A stretch of DNA of 22,376 nucleotides from JAWXVE01 sp044425555 (GCA_044425555.1 JAWXVF010000029.1:1-22376); one strand, 5' to 3'; positions 7,898 through 15,495 are shown, counted from the stretch's first letter. The notes: generated by a model from the letters alone, not told the origin. Translations and numbers: made by a program.

Positions 7898-8629
7898 ATG
7901 GAGAAATATGAGTTGCCAATTCCTATTTGGGAAAGTCCTAAGAGTGAAGGAATAGTATATGAGAAAGAGTATACTTCCTCATTTGTAACGGTAGATCAAT
8001 TACAAAATAAGAGAATTCAATTTCGTCCCATGTATCAGGAGCAACAGATAAAAGGAGCCATTCCTCGTTGTTATATTAGAGAAGAATTGGGAGAATTGTT
8101 ACTAGAGGTGGTAAAGAGATTATCAGCGAACTATTCCTTGTTGGTTTACGATGCTTGGCGACCATATGAAGTGCAATATGCACTCTATGAAGAGTATTAC
8201 GAGAATTATAAGAAGGAACATCCGTATCAAGATGAGATAACTATTAGAGAAGAAGTGAAAGCCTTTGTATCTGTTCCGTCAAAAGATGTAAATATACCTT
8301 TTGTACATGGTACAGGGGGAGCAATTGATTTGACTATTATAGATGAACAAGGCCATGAATTGCACATGGGAACTCCATTTGATGCTTTTTGTAAAGAGTC
8401 ACATACAGCTTATTATGAAGGAAACGATGTGGATTTAGTGGCGAAGAAGAATCGTAGGTTGTTGTATGGAATTATGACAGAGGTAGGGTTTACGAATTTA
8501 CCTACCGAGTGGTGGCATTACGATTATGGAGATTATTTTTGGGCGTATTATACAGGGAATAAGGCAAGATACAAAGGAGTATTAGATGAAAATGGAATTT
8601 ACACAAAAGATGAAGAAAGAGGCAGATAG
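7898..8629 (+). CDS. VanX-like D-alanyl-D-alanine dipeptidase
   Basis: A 243-aa zinc peptidase of the VanX/DdpX family (M15D), which hydrolyses the free D-Ala-D-Ala dipeptide. Key residues can be placed: R88 in YDAWRP, zinc ligands H137 and D144 in VHGTGGAID, catalytic E204 and zinc ligand H207 in EWWH. The Ser that often precedes the first zinc His is Val here. No signal peptide or membrane helix is visible, so it is probably cytosolic, where it would act on the product of the adjacent ligase. It begins 1 bp after the ligase stop, which implies coupled translation. Possible roles are recycling of D-Ala, control of dipeptide pools, or clearing D-Ala-D-Ala so another D-Ala-D-X precursor prevails; the last is the logic of vancomycin resistance but is unproven here. 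Confidence 0.88.
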   Translation: MEKYELPIPIWESPKSEGIVYEKEYTSSFVTVDQLQNKRIQFRPMYQEQQIKGAIPRCYIREELGELLLEVVKRLSANYSLLVYDAWRPYEVQYALYEEYYENYKKEHPYQDEITIREEVKAFVSVPSKDVNIPFVHGTGGAIDLTIIDEQGHELHMGTPFDAFCKESHTAYYEGNDVDLVAKKNRRLLYGIMTEVGFTNLPTEWWHYDYGDYFWAYYTGNKARYKGVLDENGIYTKDEERGR

Positions 8630-9761
8630 TCTATTTCGCCATCGAACTAAGCGAAGAATTACAGCTATGTTAGCTGTGATTACCTTAGCAGTTTGGATTG
8701 TAACAATGGTAATAAAATATATTTTTTCTGTTCAGTTTGGATATGATTTTTCCTTTTTGGATATTTTAGATGGAGTGTTGGATAATTTATTAGGGGTACT
8801 ACCTCCTATTATTATCTTTAATTTTATTTACGAAGATTTAATGCAGGACTTACAAGCCGATGAATTATCGGAACAGATTACACAAACATTAATGGGGAAT
8901 CAAGATTCTATGAAGTTATTTGACAGAGAATCTAAGACGAATTTCTTGCATACTACTATGGTTTCTCTTTTAGAAGAAGAGAAGGGGAATATGCTCTTTG
9001 AGATGATTGACCCTTATTTAACAGGTAAATATAATATAAGAAAGCATTATGATTACATTATTAAGTTAAAGAAGTGTCCTATGGGAGATGCTATTTTCAC
9101 TTCTAATGAGTATGTAGTTCTAGAAGAGGATTTTCAATATAAAAAATGCTTTGTTAATAAAGAAGGAAAAATTGGAAAAGTATTTAGTATTGGCTATTTT
9201 TTAAATGAGGAAGATTTAGATGAAGAATTAAAGAAAGAATCTTATATTTTTCGTGAAGATTTAAATGTACATAAGAAGGATATAGAAGCGTTAGCACAGC
9301 TATCAGATGAAGAAAAACTAGCGTTTGTAGAAAATTTTATGAAATTACAAGTGTGTACTGCAGGTATTGATGAAAGTATGGCACAAATTGCTACTATGGA
9401 ACAAGTGAAAATAGATAGTAATGGAATCTATATACAATTTATCCGTAATGATATTGGGGTGGAAGAAAATGAATTATTTGTAGATATTCGATTTATTATG
9501 CCACAAGTGAATACTAGAAGTAAATTTATGGCAGCGATTAGTGATCCCACTCTTAGTCCCTCAATTCAATTCATTTATGAGGAAGAAATGGCAGAAGTGA
9601 TTATGATTCCATTTCTAAATATGTCTACCGAAGTAAGAAAGACAAACCCTATTCAGGGGGTTTATCGCATTTCTTTACAAGATGAATGGCTAATGCCGAT
9701 GAGTGGGATTGTATTTATGATTGAAATTAAAGAGGAACATTTACAGGGGATTGTTTTTTAG
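8586..9761 (+). CDS. Uncharacterised two-helix membrane protein
   Basis: I do not recognise this 391-aa protein. A short basic N-terminus is followed by two hydrophobic segments (about aa 27-47 and 66-82) and a soluble region of about 300 residues, rich in acidic residues, that is probably cytoplasmic. The soluble part has a helical first half and a more strand-rich C-terminal third (from about aa 270). No catalytic motif is evident. AAGGAG at 8574-8579 lies six bases before ATG 8586, so the gene overlaps the VanX-like gene by 44 bp and is the last member of the block. Its 3' end overlaps the convergent hepT-like gene by 21 bp. Its position suggests a membrane partner or sensor for the cell-wall module (inference). 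Confidence 0.8.
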   Translation: MKMEFTQKMKKEADSLFRHRTKRRITAMLAVITLAVWIVTMVIKYIFSVQFGYDFSFLDILDGVLDNLLGVLPPIIIFNFIYEDLMQDLQADELSEQITQTLMGNQDSMKLFDRESKTNFLHTTMVSLLEEEKGNMLFEMIDPYLTGKYNIRKHYDYIIKLKKCPMGDAIFTSNEYVVLEEDFQYKKCFVNKEGKIGKVFSIGYFLNEEDLDEELKKESYIFREDLNVHKKDIEALAQLSDEEKLAFVENFMKLQVCTAGIDESMAQIATMEQVKIDSNGIYIQFIRNDIGVEENELFVDIRFIMPQVNTRSKFMAAISDPTLSPSIQFIYEEEMAEVIMIPFLNMSTEVRKTNPIQGVYRISLQDEWLMPMSGIVFMIEIKEEHLQGIVF

Positions 9762-10130
9762 ATTCTCTAATAAGTCTTCAAACATAGTCACATATTGGGT
9801 TTTTGTTTTGTGGATAATATCTAGGGCGATTTCTTCGTTGTAAGCGTGTGCTACATAATTTCTAGAATGTAACGCTTCTAGCCAATTGGTTTCATCATGA
9901 AGAAATCCTGCTTGATAAGCTGATTTAATAATGATTCTAGGAGAACCAGATGGAGCAGTATTGATTCCGTGGTATTCCAAGTGTTCTTTCATGGCTTTCC
10001 AAGCTTGCTCGAAACAAATTTCGAAAAGTGCAACCATTCCTGTTAAGATAATCGTTTCATAAGGTTCTTGATATTGATAAATCTCCTGTAAGTTTGTAAG
10101 TGCTTTCTCAAAATTTTCAATTTTTTTCAT
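9741..10130 (-). CDS. hepT: HEPN-domain protein, HepT/HI0074 type (probable toxin)
   Basis: A 129-aa all-helical protein of the nucleotidyltransferase-substrate-binding (HI0074) HEPN family. It carries the RX4HXY motif as R90-NYVA-H95-A-Y97 (RNYVAHAY), the RNase active site of HepT toxins. In characterised MntA-HepT pairs the Tyr of this motif is AMPylated by the antitoxin. The ATG at 10130 is preferred because AGAAGGAA lies about 8 bases upstream; a TTG 24 bases earlier is less likely. It overlaps the mntA-type gene by 14 bp, so the two are translationally coupled. Its 3' end overlaps the convergent membrane-protein gene by 21 bp. Family assignment is firm; toxin activity is inferred. Confidence 0.87.
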   Translation of the reverse strand: MKKIENFEKALTNLQEIYQYQEPYETIILTGMVALFEICFEQAWKAMKEHLEYHGINTAPSGSPRIIIKSAYQAGFLHDETNWLEALHSRNYVAHAYNEEIALDIIHKTKTQYVTMFEDLLENLKNNPL

Positions 10131-10407
10131 ATAGAATAATTCCTTCTTGTTCAATGGATTCTCTTAACTGCTGTTGTAGTGGTTTGTCTAAAACTACCAC
10201 ATCAAAAGACAATAGTGTATGGATAGATTCGTCGATAGAAAGTTGAAATTCCATAGTGTTACCCCCCATAATTGCAAGATCAATATCACTTCTCTGAGCG
10301 TAGTCTCCTCTTGCCCTAGAGCCAAATAATATAGTTTTGGAAAGTTGAAACTCTTTGGATAAATCAATGATACTATCTACTACTTGTTGATTAAGTCCGT
10401 AATTCAC
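10117..10407 (-). CDS. mntA: Minimal nucleotidyltransferase, MntA type (probable antitoxin)
   Basis: A 96-aa MNT-family nucleotidyltransferase. The core motif GSRARG (G29-S30) with the metal-binding pair D41-x-D43 (SDIDLA) is intact, and a further carboxylate is available in FDVVVLD (D69 or D74). Such proteins neutralise their HEPN partner by AMPylation. The start is GTG at 10407 with AAAGGAG nine bases upstream; that ribosome site overlaps the end of the plsC gene, so the pair appears to be expressed from the plsC transcript. Gene order is MNT then HEPN, as in Haemophilus HI0073-HI0074. Confidence 0.88.
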   Translation of the reverse strand: MNYGLNQQVVDSIIDLSKEFQLSKTILFGSRARGDYAQRSDIDLAIMGGNTMEFQLSIDESIHTLLSFDVVVLDKPLQQQLRESIEQEGIILYEKN

Positions 10408-10421
10408 TGTAAAATTCTCCT

Positions 10422-11156
10422 TTATATAAGAGCTTTATTTTTGTGATACATTTCCTCAATTATCTTCTGAGTATAAGCACCAATATACTTTTTATTCTCA
10501 TCACTTAATTCTTCTAAATGAATAGGTGTACCATACTCTAATATAACGGTAACTGGTCTAATCTTAGGGAATTGATCTTCGAAAATAGCATGAGCGTTAT
10601 TAATAGCAATGGGTATAATGGGACAATTGGTTTTTGTAGCGATTCGAAAGCTTCCCTCATGGAATGGAAGAAATTGATCGGGTTTTTTGCTGCGAGTTCC
10701 TTCTGGGAAGACGCAAATAGAAATTCCAGATTTAACTTTTTCAATACTTTCTAAAATGACTTTTAACCCTTGTCGAAGGTCTTTTCGGTCGAGAAATAGA
10801 CAATGAATATTTCGCATCCAAAGATTCAAAAGAGGCCATTTATTCATTTCTAACTTAGAGATAAAGCCGGTAGGTCCTTTGAAACGTACACAAGTTAGTA
10901 AAATATCAAAAACACTTCTGTGATTAGCAATATAGAGTACTGCTTGATCTTTTGGTACATTTTCAAGTCCTATGGTAGTAACCTTAGCCCCTGAAAACCA
11001 CAAACATACACGAAACATAAGCTGAATGAGTATTAAGGAGGAACGGTCTTTAAAAGAAGGGTTGACCTTGCCAATGAACCATTCGAAAAGCAGTGCAGGT
11101 ATAAATAAGATTAAAAATGAAACAACTGTAAAAACAACACATAAATAACGTATCAT
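10422..11156 (-). CDS. plsC: 1-acyl-sn-glycerol-3-phosphate acyltransferase (PlsC family)
   Basis: A 244-aa membrane acyltransferase that adds the second acyl chain to lysophosphatidic acid to give phosphatidic acid. It contains the catalytic NHRSVFD (H79, D84; the NHxxxxD box) and the phosphate-binding FPEGTR (150-155). A hydrophobic N-terminus (about aa 5-28) anchors it to the membrane. Length is typical. AAAGGAGCC (complement of 11161-11169) sets the ATG. A sigma-A-type promoter lies just upstream, and the MNT-HEPN pair follows after 14 bp. Exact acyl-acceptor specificity cannot be read from the sequence. Confidence 0.88.
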   Translation of the reverse strand: MIRYLCVVFTVVSFLILFIPALLFEWFIGKVNPSFKDRSSLILIQLMFRVCLWFSGAKVTTIGLENVPKDQAVLYIANHRSVFDILLTCVRFKGPTGFISKLEMNKWPLLNLWMRNIHCLFLDRKDLRQGLKVILESIEKVKSGISICVFPEGTRSKKPDQFLPFHEGSFRIATKTNCPIIPIAINNAHAIFEDQFPKIRPVTVILEYGTPIHLEELSDENKKYIGAYTQKIIEEMYHKNKALI

Positions 11157-11197
11157 ATAAGGCTCCTTTGTAATTGAGTAATAAACTATGTTACCTT

Positions 11198-11226
11198 ATT
11201 ATAGAGAAAAGAATCTATAAAATCAA
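11198..11226 (-). promoter_or_regulatory. Sigma-A-type promoter for plsC-mntA-hepT
   Basis: Read on the minus strand, TTGATT (11221-11226) is followed after 17 bases by a perfect TATAAT (11198-11203). It lies about 40 bases upstream of the plsC start and its ribosome site. Confidence 0.65.
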
Positions 11227-11285
11227 TAGGAATAGAAAGAAGTCTTATTTAATAAATTATTAAAAAGATGATTGGTTCTTGAAAT

Positions 11286-11717
11286 ATGTATGATAAAAGA
11301 ATGAATTTTACTAATGCTCATAAGTTGTTTTTAATCATGATGGGGATTACGATGTTGTTAACAAGTTGTAAAGGTGTAATTGCAGAGGAAGAAGTAGAGA
11401 ATCTGAAATTTATTGTAATTAGCGAAGAGTGTCTTACGAAAGAATTATATGAGCTAATCCAAGAACATAAGCATGAAGAAATGAAATTAACGTATAGTGA
11501 TGAAGAATATCTCTATATTTGTCGTGGATATGGAGAGCGAGAGACAGGGGGGTATTCTATAGGTATTAACCAATTGTATGCTACATCTAATGCCATTTAT
11601 CTTAATACGAGTTTGATTGGTCCCTCTAAAGAGGAACAGAAGAATCTCGCAATAACATATCCGTATGTGGTGATACGTATTGAGAATAGAGAGCAAACGG
11701 TTGTATTTGACTCTTAA
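11286..11717 (+). CDS. PrcB-like lipoprotein
   Basis: A 143-aa exported protein with a lipoprotein signal: a hydrophobic stretch ending in LLTSC, with C28 as the probable lipidated residue. The mature part resembles the PrcB_C (protease complex subunit PrcB) domain: ICRGYGERETGGYSI, then TSLIGPS and ITYPYVVIRI near the end. In Treponema denticola PrcB helps form the dentilisin protease complex; no protease partner is visible here, so the role is unknown. The ribosome site is poor; ATG 11286 is used but ATG 11301 is possible. It lies upstream of pyrC in the same direction, with a 56-bp gap, and may share its transcript. Confidence 0.75.
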   Translation: MYDKRMNFTNAHKLFLIMMGITMLLTSCKGVIAEEEVENLKFIVISEECLTKELYELIQEHKHEEMKLTYSDEEYLYICRGYGERETGGYSIGINQLYATSNAIYLNTSLIGPSKEEQKNLAITYPYVVIRIENREQTVVFDS

Positions 11718-11773
11718 GTGTTCTATACTACTAGAGAAACGAATTGGTAGATGGAGTGAAAAAGGAAGAAAAG

Positions 11774-13087
11774 ATGATTGTTATTAAAAATGGATATTTG
11801 ATTAATCCAGCTAGGAATCAAGAAGGATACGCAGATTTCCTTTTAGAGCAGGAGAAAATAGTAGATATTAGTATGAGAACTTCTAAAGATACAATGGAAA
11901 TGGAAGCAAAAAAGTGGCTAGAAAATTCTTTGGTAGAAAGAGTGATTGATGCAACTGATTGTATAGTGGCACCAGGTCTTGTAGATGTCCATGTACACTT
12001 TCGAGATCCTGGATTTACGCAGAAAGAAGACCTTGCGACTGGAGCAAGGGCAGCAGCAAAAGGTGGATTTACTAGTGTGGTATTAATGGCAAATACCGCA
12101 CCTGTAATTGATTCTAAAGAAATGCTTACTTATGTGTTAGAAAAAGGGAAGGAAACTGAAATTACTATCTATTCATGCTCCGCTATAACAAAAGGACTAA
12201 AAGGAACAGAACTGGTAGATATGAACGTGTTAAAGCAGGCAGGTGCAGTTGGTGTTACGGATGATGGTATTCCGTTAATGGATGAAGGCTTATTACGAGA
12301 AGCCATGGTAGAATCGGCTAGATTAGAACTTCCTATTAGTCTGCACGAAGAAGATGCTTCTATGATTACGACTAATGGAATTAATCAAGAAATGGCACAG
12401 ACGTATTTAGGAGTAGATGGCTCACCAAGAGAGGCTGAGAGTAATTTAGTGGCAAGAGATTTAGAGTTAGCCTTAGAAACAGGAGCGATCTTAAATGTAC
12501 AGCATATTAGTACGAAAGAGGCAGTGGAACACGTACGAAGGGCGAAAGAAAAGTCGTTAGAGGGTAGAATTCACGCAGAAGCTACACCACATCATTTTAC
12601 CTTAACACAAGAAGCTATAAGAGAATATGGAACCTTAGCTAAAATGAATCCCCCTCTACGCTTAGAAGAAGATCGATTAGCGATTATTAAAGGCTTACAA
12701 GATAATACCATTGATCTTATTGCTACAGATCATGCTCCTCATACAAAGGAAGAGAAAGAGAAAGAGTTTACCAAAGCCCCTAGTGGTATTATTGGGTTAG
12801 AAACAGCATTATCCTTAGGGATTACTCATTTGGTGGAAAGAGGCTACTTAACGATGATGCAATTAATTGAGAAAATGTCAGTGAATCCAGCAAAACTGTA
12901 TGGACTAGAGGCTGGAGTATTGCGAATAGGAGGAAGTGCAGATTTGATTATCGTTCATGAGAAAGAAGATTGGAGAGTGGATCATTTTCTATCTAAGTCA
13001 GAAAATTCTCCTTTTATTGGACAGACATTAAGTGGAGTACTACATTGCACTATTTGCAAAGGTGCAATTGTCTATGAAAAAGAGTAA
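11774..13087 (+). CDS. pyrC: Dihydroorotase (PyrC, class I)
   Basis: A 437-aa amidohydrolase that cyclises carbamoyl-aspartate to dihydroorotate in de novo pyrimidine synthesis. Visible motifs: metal-binding HVH (H73, H75) in DVHVHFRDPG, then QKEDLATGARAAAKGGFT, and the catalytic TDHAPHT (D319). Length fits the class I (bacterial pyrC/allantoinase-like) enzymes. The ATG at 11774 follows AAAGGAAG (11761-11768) and gives the usual family N-terminus (MIVIKNGYLINPA); an upstream TTG at 11744 is less likely. No other pyr gene is nearby and no PyrR-type attenuator is seen. Confidence 0.94.
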   Translation: MIVIKNGYLINPARNQEGYADFLLEQEKIVDISMRTSKDTMEMEAKKWLENSLVERVIDATDCIVAPGLVDVHVHFRDPGFTQKEDLATGARAAAKGGFTSVVLMANTAPVIDSKEMLTYVLEKGKETEITIYSCSAITKGLKGTELVDMNVLKQAGAVGVTDDGIPLMDEGLLREAMVESARLELPISLHEEDASMITTNGINQEMAQTYLGVDGSPREAESNLVARDLELALETGAILNVQHISTKEAVEHVRRAKEKSLEGRIHAEATPHHFTLTQEAIREYGTLAKMNPPLRLEEDRLAIIKGLQDNTIDLIATDHAPHTKEEKEKEFTKAPSGIIGLETALSLGITHLVERGYLTMMQLIEKMSVNPAKLYGLEAGVLRIGGSADLIIVHEKEDWRVDHFLSKSENSPFIGQTLSGVLHCTICKGAIVYEKE

Positions 13088-13113
13088 TATATAAACCGTT
13101 CTAAGAATACAAT
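13087..13113 (+). promoter_or_regulatory. Possible sigma-E (sporulation) promoter of sipL
   Basis: ATA (13087-13089) is followed after 16 bases by AATACAAT (13106-13113), seven of eight matches to the sigma-E -10 consensus CATACAnT. Transcription would begin about 20 bases before the sipL ATG. Motifs this short occur by chance in AT-rich DNA. Confidence 0.35.
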
Positions 13114-13141
13114 TACAAAATGGTATTTTTATGGAGGATTT

Positions 13142-14701
13142 ATGGAACTTAGAAAGAAAAATATACATATGGAAGATACGAAATGCACTGCTTCCACACA
13201 AATAACATTGGATGAAGATATAATTGTGTCTGACCATAACCCTGATGTGAGTAAGATTATATATGAAAAGGGGTTCATTAAAGTAGATGAGATAAAGCCA
13301 TCTCTAGATCAAGTACAAGTAAAAGGAAGAGTAACATTTGAACTTCTTTACCTTGCATCTGATGAAAATCGTCAATTGTTTAAAATGAGTGGAGAAATTT
13401 CATTTGAGGAATCCATCTATGTAGAAGGAGTACAAACGGGTGATTTTGTGCAATTGCATAGAGAGCTTGAAGGATTAACGATTGGAATGATTAATCCTAG
13501 GAAATTAAGTGTGCAATCCCTTATTAGTTTTGCAGTTAGTTTAGATGATGTGCGAGATGTAGAAAGTGGAGTGGAGATTCTAGTTGACGAGGAAATTGTA
13601 TGCAAGAATCAAAAGGTTGAAGTAGCTGAGATTGTGTTACAGAAAAAAGATATCTTTCGTTTGAAAGAAGAAGGAGAGTTACCGAAAAATTATCCCAATA
13701 TTTTAAGTGTTTTATGGAATCAAATTACGATGGGGGAAGTAGAGTTTAAGGCGTTAGAAGATAAAGTTTTGGTGCAAGGAGAAGCCAAATTATTTTTGTT
13801 ATATGAAGGGGAAGGAGAAGAAATAATTCCTCGTTTTTATGAGAGTACAATTCCTTATAGTGGTACGATTGATTGTTTGGGTTGTGAGGAACAGATGATT
13901 CTAGATGTAGATTATCAAGTGGATCATGCAGAAGTAGAGATTAGACCAGATTTTGATGGGGAAGAGCGAATGCTTACCATAGATGTGGCATTAGATTTAC
14001 TAGTAAAATTATACAAAGATACTACTATTGAAATCTTAGAAGATGTCTATGGTGTATCAAGAGAAGTGGTTCCAACAAAAGAAAAAGCAATAATTAAGAC
14101 ATTAATAGCTAATCATACAGGACGTTGTAAAGTAGTGGAACGAGTGAAAATAAAACAATCGCTCCCAAGGATGATGCAATTATGTCATAGTGATGGGGAA
14201 GTACAATTAGATGATGTGGTGCTTACAGAAGAAGGAATTGAACTGTCAGGAATGTTGAAAGGGAAAATTCTGTACGTAACAAATGAGGATATGCAACCGT
14301 ATAGTTCCATACGAGAAGCTATTCCTTTTCGCTATTTATTAGAGACACCTATGGTTAGTTCTAGTAGTAGTATCAAAGTAAAAGGTGCAGTAGAACAATT
14401 GCAATTGACTATGGTAGATGGAGATGAATTAGAGATGAAAATAATTTTATGTTTTCATGCTATAGTATTTGAAAATCGTGAAATAGAGGTAGTATCTCAT
14501 GTGAGTTTAGAAGAAATTGATCGTAAGAAAATGCAAGACTTGCCGAGTATGGTAGTATATATGGCACAAGAAGGCGATACTTTATGGGATGTTGGTAAGA
14601 AATATTACGCACCAGTAGAACAGTTACGAGAAATGAATGGTATAACAGGAGATTTGAAAATGGGAGATAAGTTACTAGTGGTAAAATCTTTTGCACAATA
14701 A
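13142..14701 (+). CDS. sipL: Spore envelope morphogenesis protein SipL (DUF3794/SPOCS plus LysM)
   Basis: A 519-aa protein with DUF3794 (SPOCS) domains in tandem across most of its length and a C-terminal LysM domain (about aa 470-516, from YMAQEGDTLWDV to GDKLLVV). Size and layout match Clostridioides difficile SipL, which binds the ATPase SpoIVA through its LysM domain and is needed for coat attachment around the forespore. The N-terminus has the conserved block around DEDIIVSDHNPDVSKI. The start ATG has a strong ATGGAGGAT ribosome site (13131-13139). No signal peptide is seen, consistent with a mother-cell cytosol protein. A sigma-E-like promoter lies just upstream. A strong terminator follows. 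Confidence 0.88.
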   Translation: MELRKKNIHMEDTKCTASTQITLDEDIIVSDHNPDVSKIIYEKGFIKVDEIKPSLDQVQVKGRVTFELLYLASDENRQLFKMSGEISFEESIYVEGVQTGDFVQLHRELEGLTIGMINPRKLSVQSLISFAVSLDDVRDVESGVEILVDEEIVCKNQKVEVAEIVLQKKDIFRLKEEGELPKNYPNILSVLWNQITMGEVEFKALEDKVLVQGEAKLFLLYEGEGEEIIPRFYESTIPYSGTIDCLGCEEQMILDVDYQVDHAEVEIRPDFDGEERMLTIDVALDLLVKLYKDTTIEILEDVYGVSREVVPTKEKAIIKTLIANHTGRCKVVERVKIKQSLPRMMQLCHSDGEVQLDDVVLTEEGIELSGMLKGKILYVTNEDMQPYSSIREAIPFRYLLETPMVSSSSSIKVKGAVEQLQLTMVDGDELEMKIILCFHAIVFENREIEVVSHVSLEEIDRKKMQDLPSMVVYMAQEGDTLWDVGKKYYAPVEQLREMNGITGDLKMGDKLLVVKSFAQ

Positions 14702-14738
14702 GAGAAATTGGCTAGGAACTAATAAGATAAAATAGAAA

Positions 14739-14774
14739 AAAAGAGGATTTTGTTGATTAACAAAATCCTCTTTT
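14739..14774. terminator. Bidirectional intrinsic terminator between sipL and the convergent gene
   Basis: A perfect 16-bp stem (AAAAGAGGATTTTGTT, 14739-14754, with 14759-14774) closes a 4-base loop. The stem ends in A/T runs on both sides, and the minus strand reads into further T's at 14732-14738. It serves both convergent genes. Confidence 0.92.
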
Positions 14775-14783
14775 CTATGGGAA

Positions 14784-15374
14784 CTATGCTGTAGTAATAC
14801 CAGCTAATTCGTCAAATTTAGCCATAACAGCATCGTATGTTTGTTGAGAAAGTTCTGGTAGTGTATCTCCCCATGCTTCGGTTGCATTTTCGTATCCTTT
14901 TACAAAAGCTTCTCTCATTTCTTCAATTTTACTTGGGTCTCCCCCACTAAGAGCAGTAGCAAAATCAATAATACGGTCTGAAGTTTGTTCAGCACCCCAG
15001 TAACCATCTTCAGCAACATCAGCTTGTGCTTGTGCAATGGTTTCAGCAGAGGCTGTAAAGTTTCCACTTGATAAAAAGCTCCAGATACTATCTGTTTGAC
15101 CAATAGCACTTCCTTGTTGACTCATTAAAGTCTCTACAAGTGAACGAAGTTGTGAAGTTTTTTCGTCAGCATCAGCTTTTAATTTTGCAATTAAATTCTC
15201 ATCGGGTACGTAAGTTTGAGTAGCGGCTTGAGATGGTTCATAGACAGCACCTACTTCTGTAGTAGTTGTAGCAGCAGTTGTCTCTGTACTAGTGGTTTCC
15301 TGTGTACTAGTAGATTGTTGGTAATTGCTATAAGTGTCAGTGTAGGTGTTACTTGTAATTCCATTTACGCTCAT
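14784..15374 (-). CDS. Uncharacterised Thr/Ser-rich helical protein with a flagellar-type promoter
   Basis: I do not recognise a named family for this 196-aa protein. The first 55 residues are low-complexity and rich in Thr, Ser, Gln and Tyr, with no signal peptide. The rest is predicted helical, with a conserved-looking block from DGYWGAEQTSDRI through ALSGGDPSKIEEM and EAFVKGYENATEAWG to AVMAKFDELAG. The ATG has AGGAGG (complement of 15384-15389) in front. A sigma-D-like promoter upstream suggests expression with flagellar or chemotaxis genes. Absence of a signal peptide and a flexible Thr/Ser-rich N-terminus would be compatible with export through the flagellar apparatus, but that is inference. 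Confidence 0.82.
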   Translation of the reverse strand: MSVNGITSNTYTDTYSNYQQSTSTQETTSTETTAATTTTEVGAVYEPSQAATQTYVPDENLIAKLKADADEKTSQLRSLVETLMSQQGSAIGQTDSIWSFLSSGNFTASAETIAQAQADVAEDGYWGAEQTSDRIIDFATALSGGDPSKIEEMREAFVKGYENATEAWGDTLPELSQQTYDAVMAKFDELAGITTA

Positions 15375-15429
15375 AAGTATAATCCTCCTTGATTATGTTG
15401 TAATAAATAATAAATTCTCATTACTAGAT

Positions 15430-15457
15430 ATATCGGACATGATACAAAATAACTTTA
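15430..15457 (-). promoter_or_regulatory. Sigma-D (sigma-28) type flagellar promoter
   Basis: On the minus strand TAAA (15454-15457) is followed after 16 bases by TCCGATAT (15430-15437). The consensus is TAAA-N14-16-GCCGATAT, so only one of the twelve defined positions differs. It lies 56 bases upstream of the start of the gene at 14784-15374. Confidence 0.65.
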
Positions 15458-15495
15458 GATATATTTGCTATATCCATAGGAAAACTGTAATATAG

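Noticed and set aside
2841..9761. A complete vancomycin resistance operon
   Set aside because: No vanH dehydrogenase, no vanR/vanS regulators, and the ligase omega loop keeps the Lys-Tyr of D-Ala-D-Ala enzymes. Only the ligase-dipeptidase pairing is shared.
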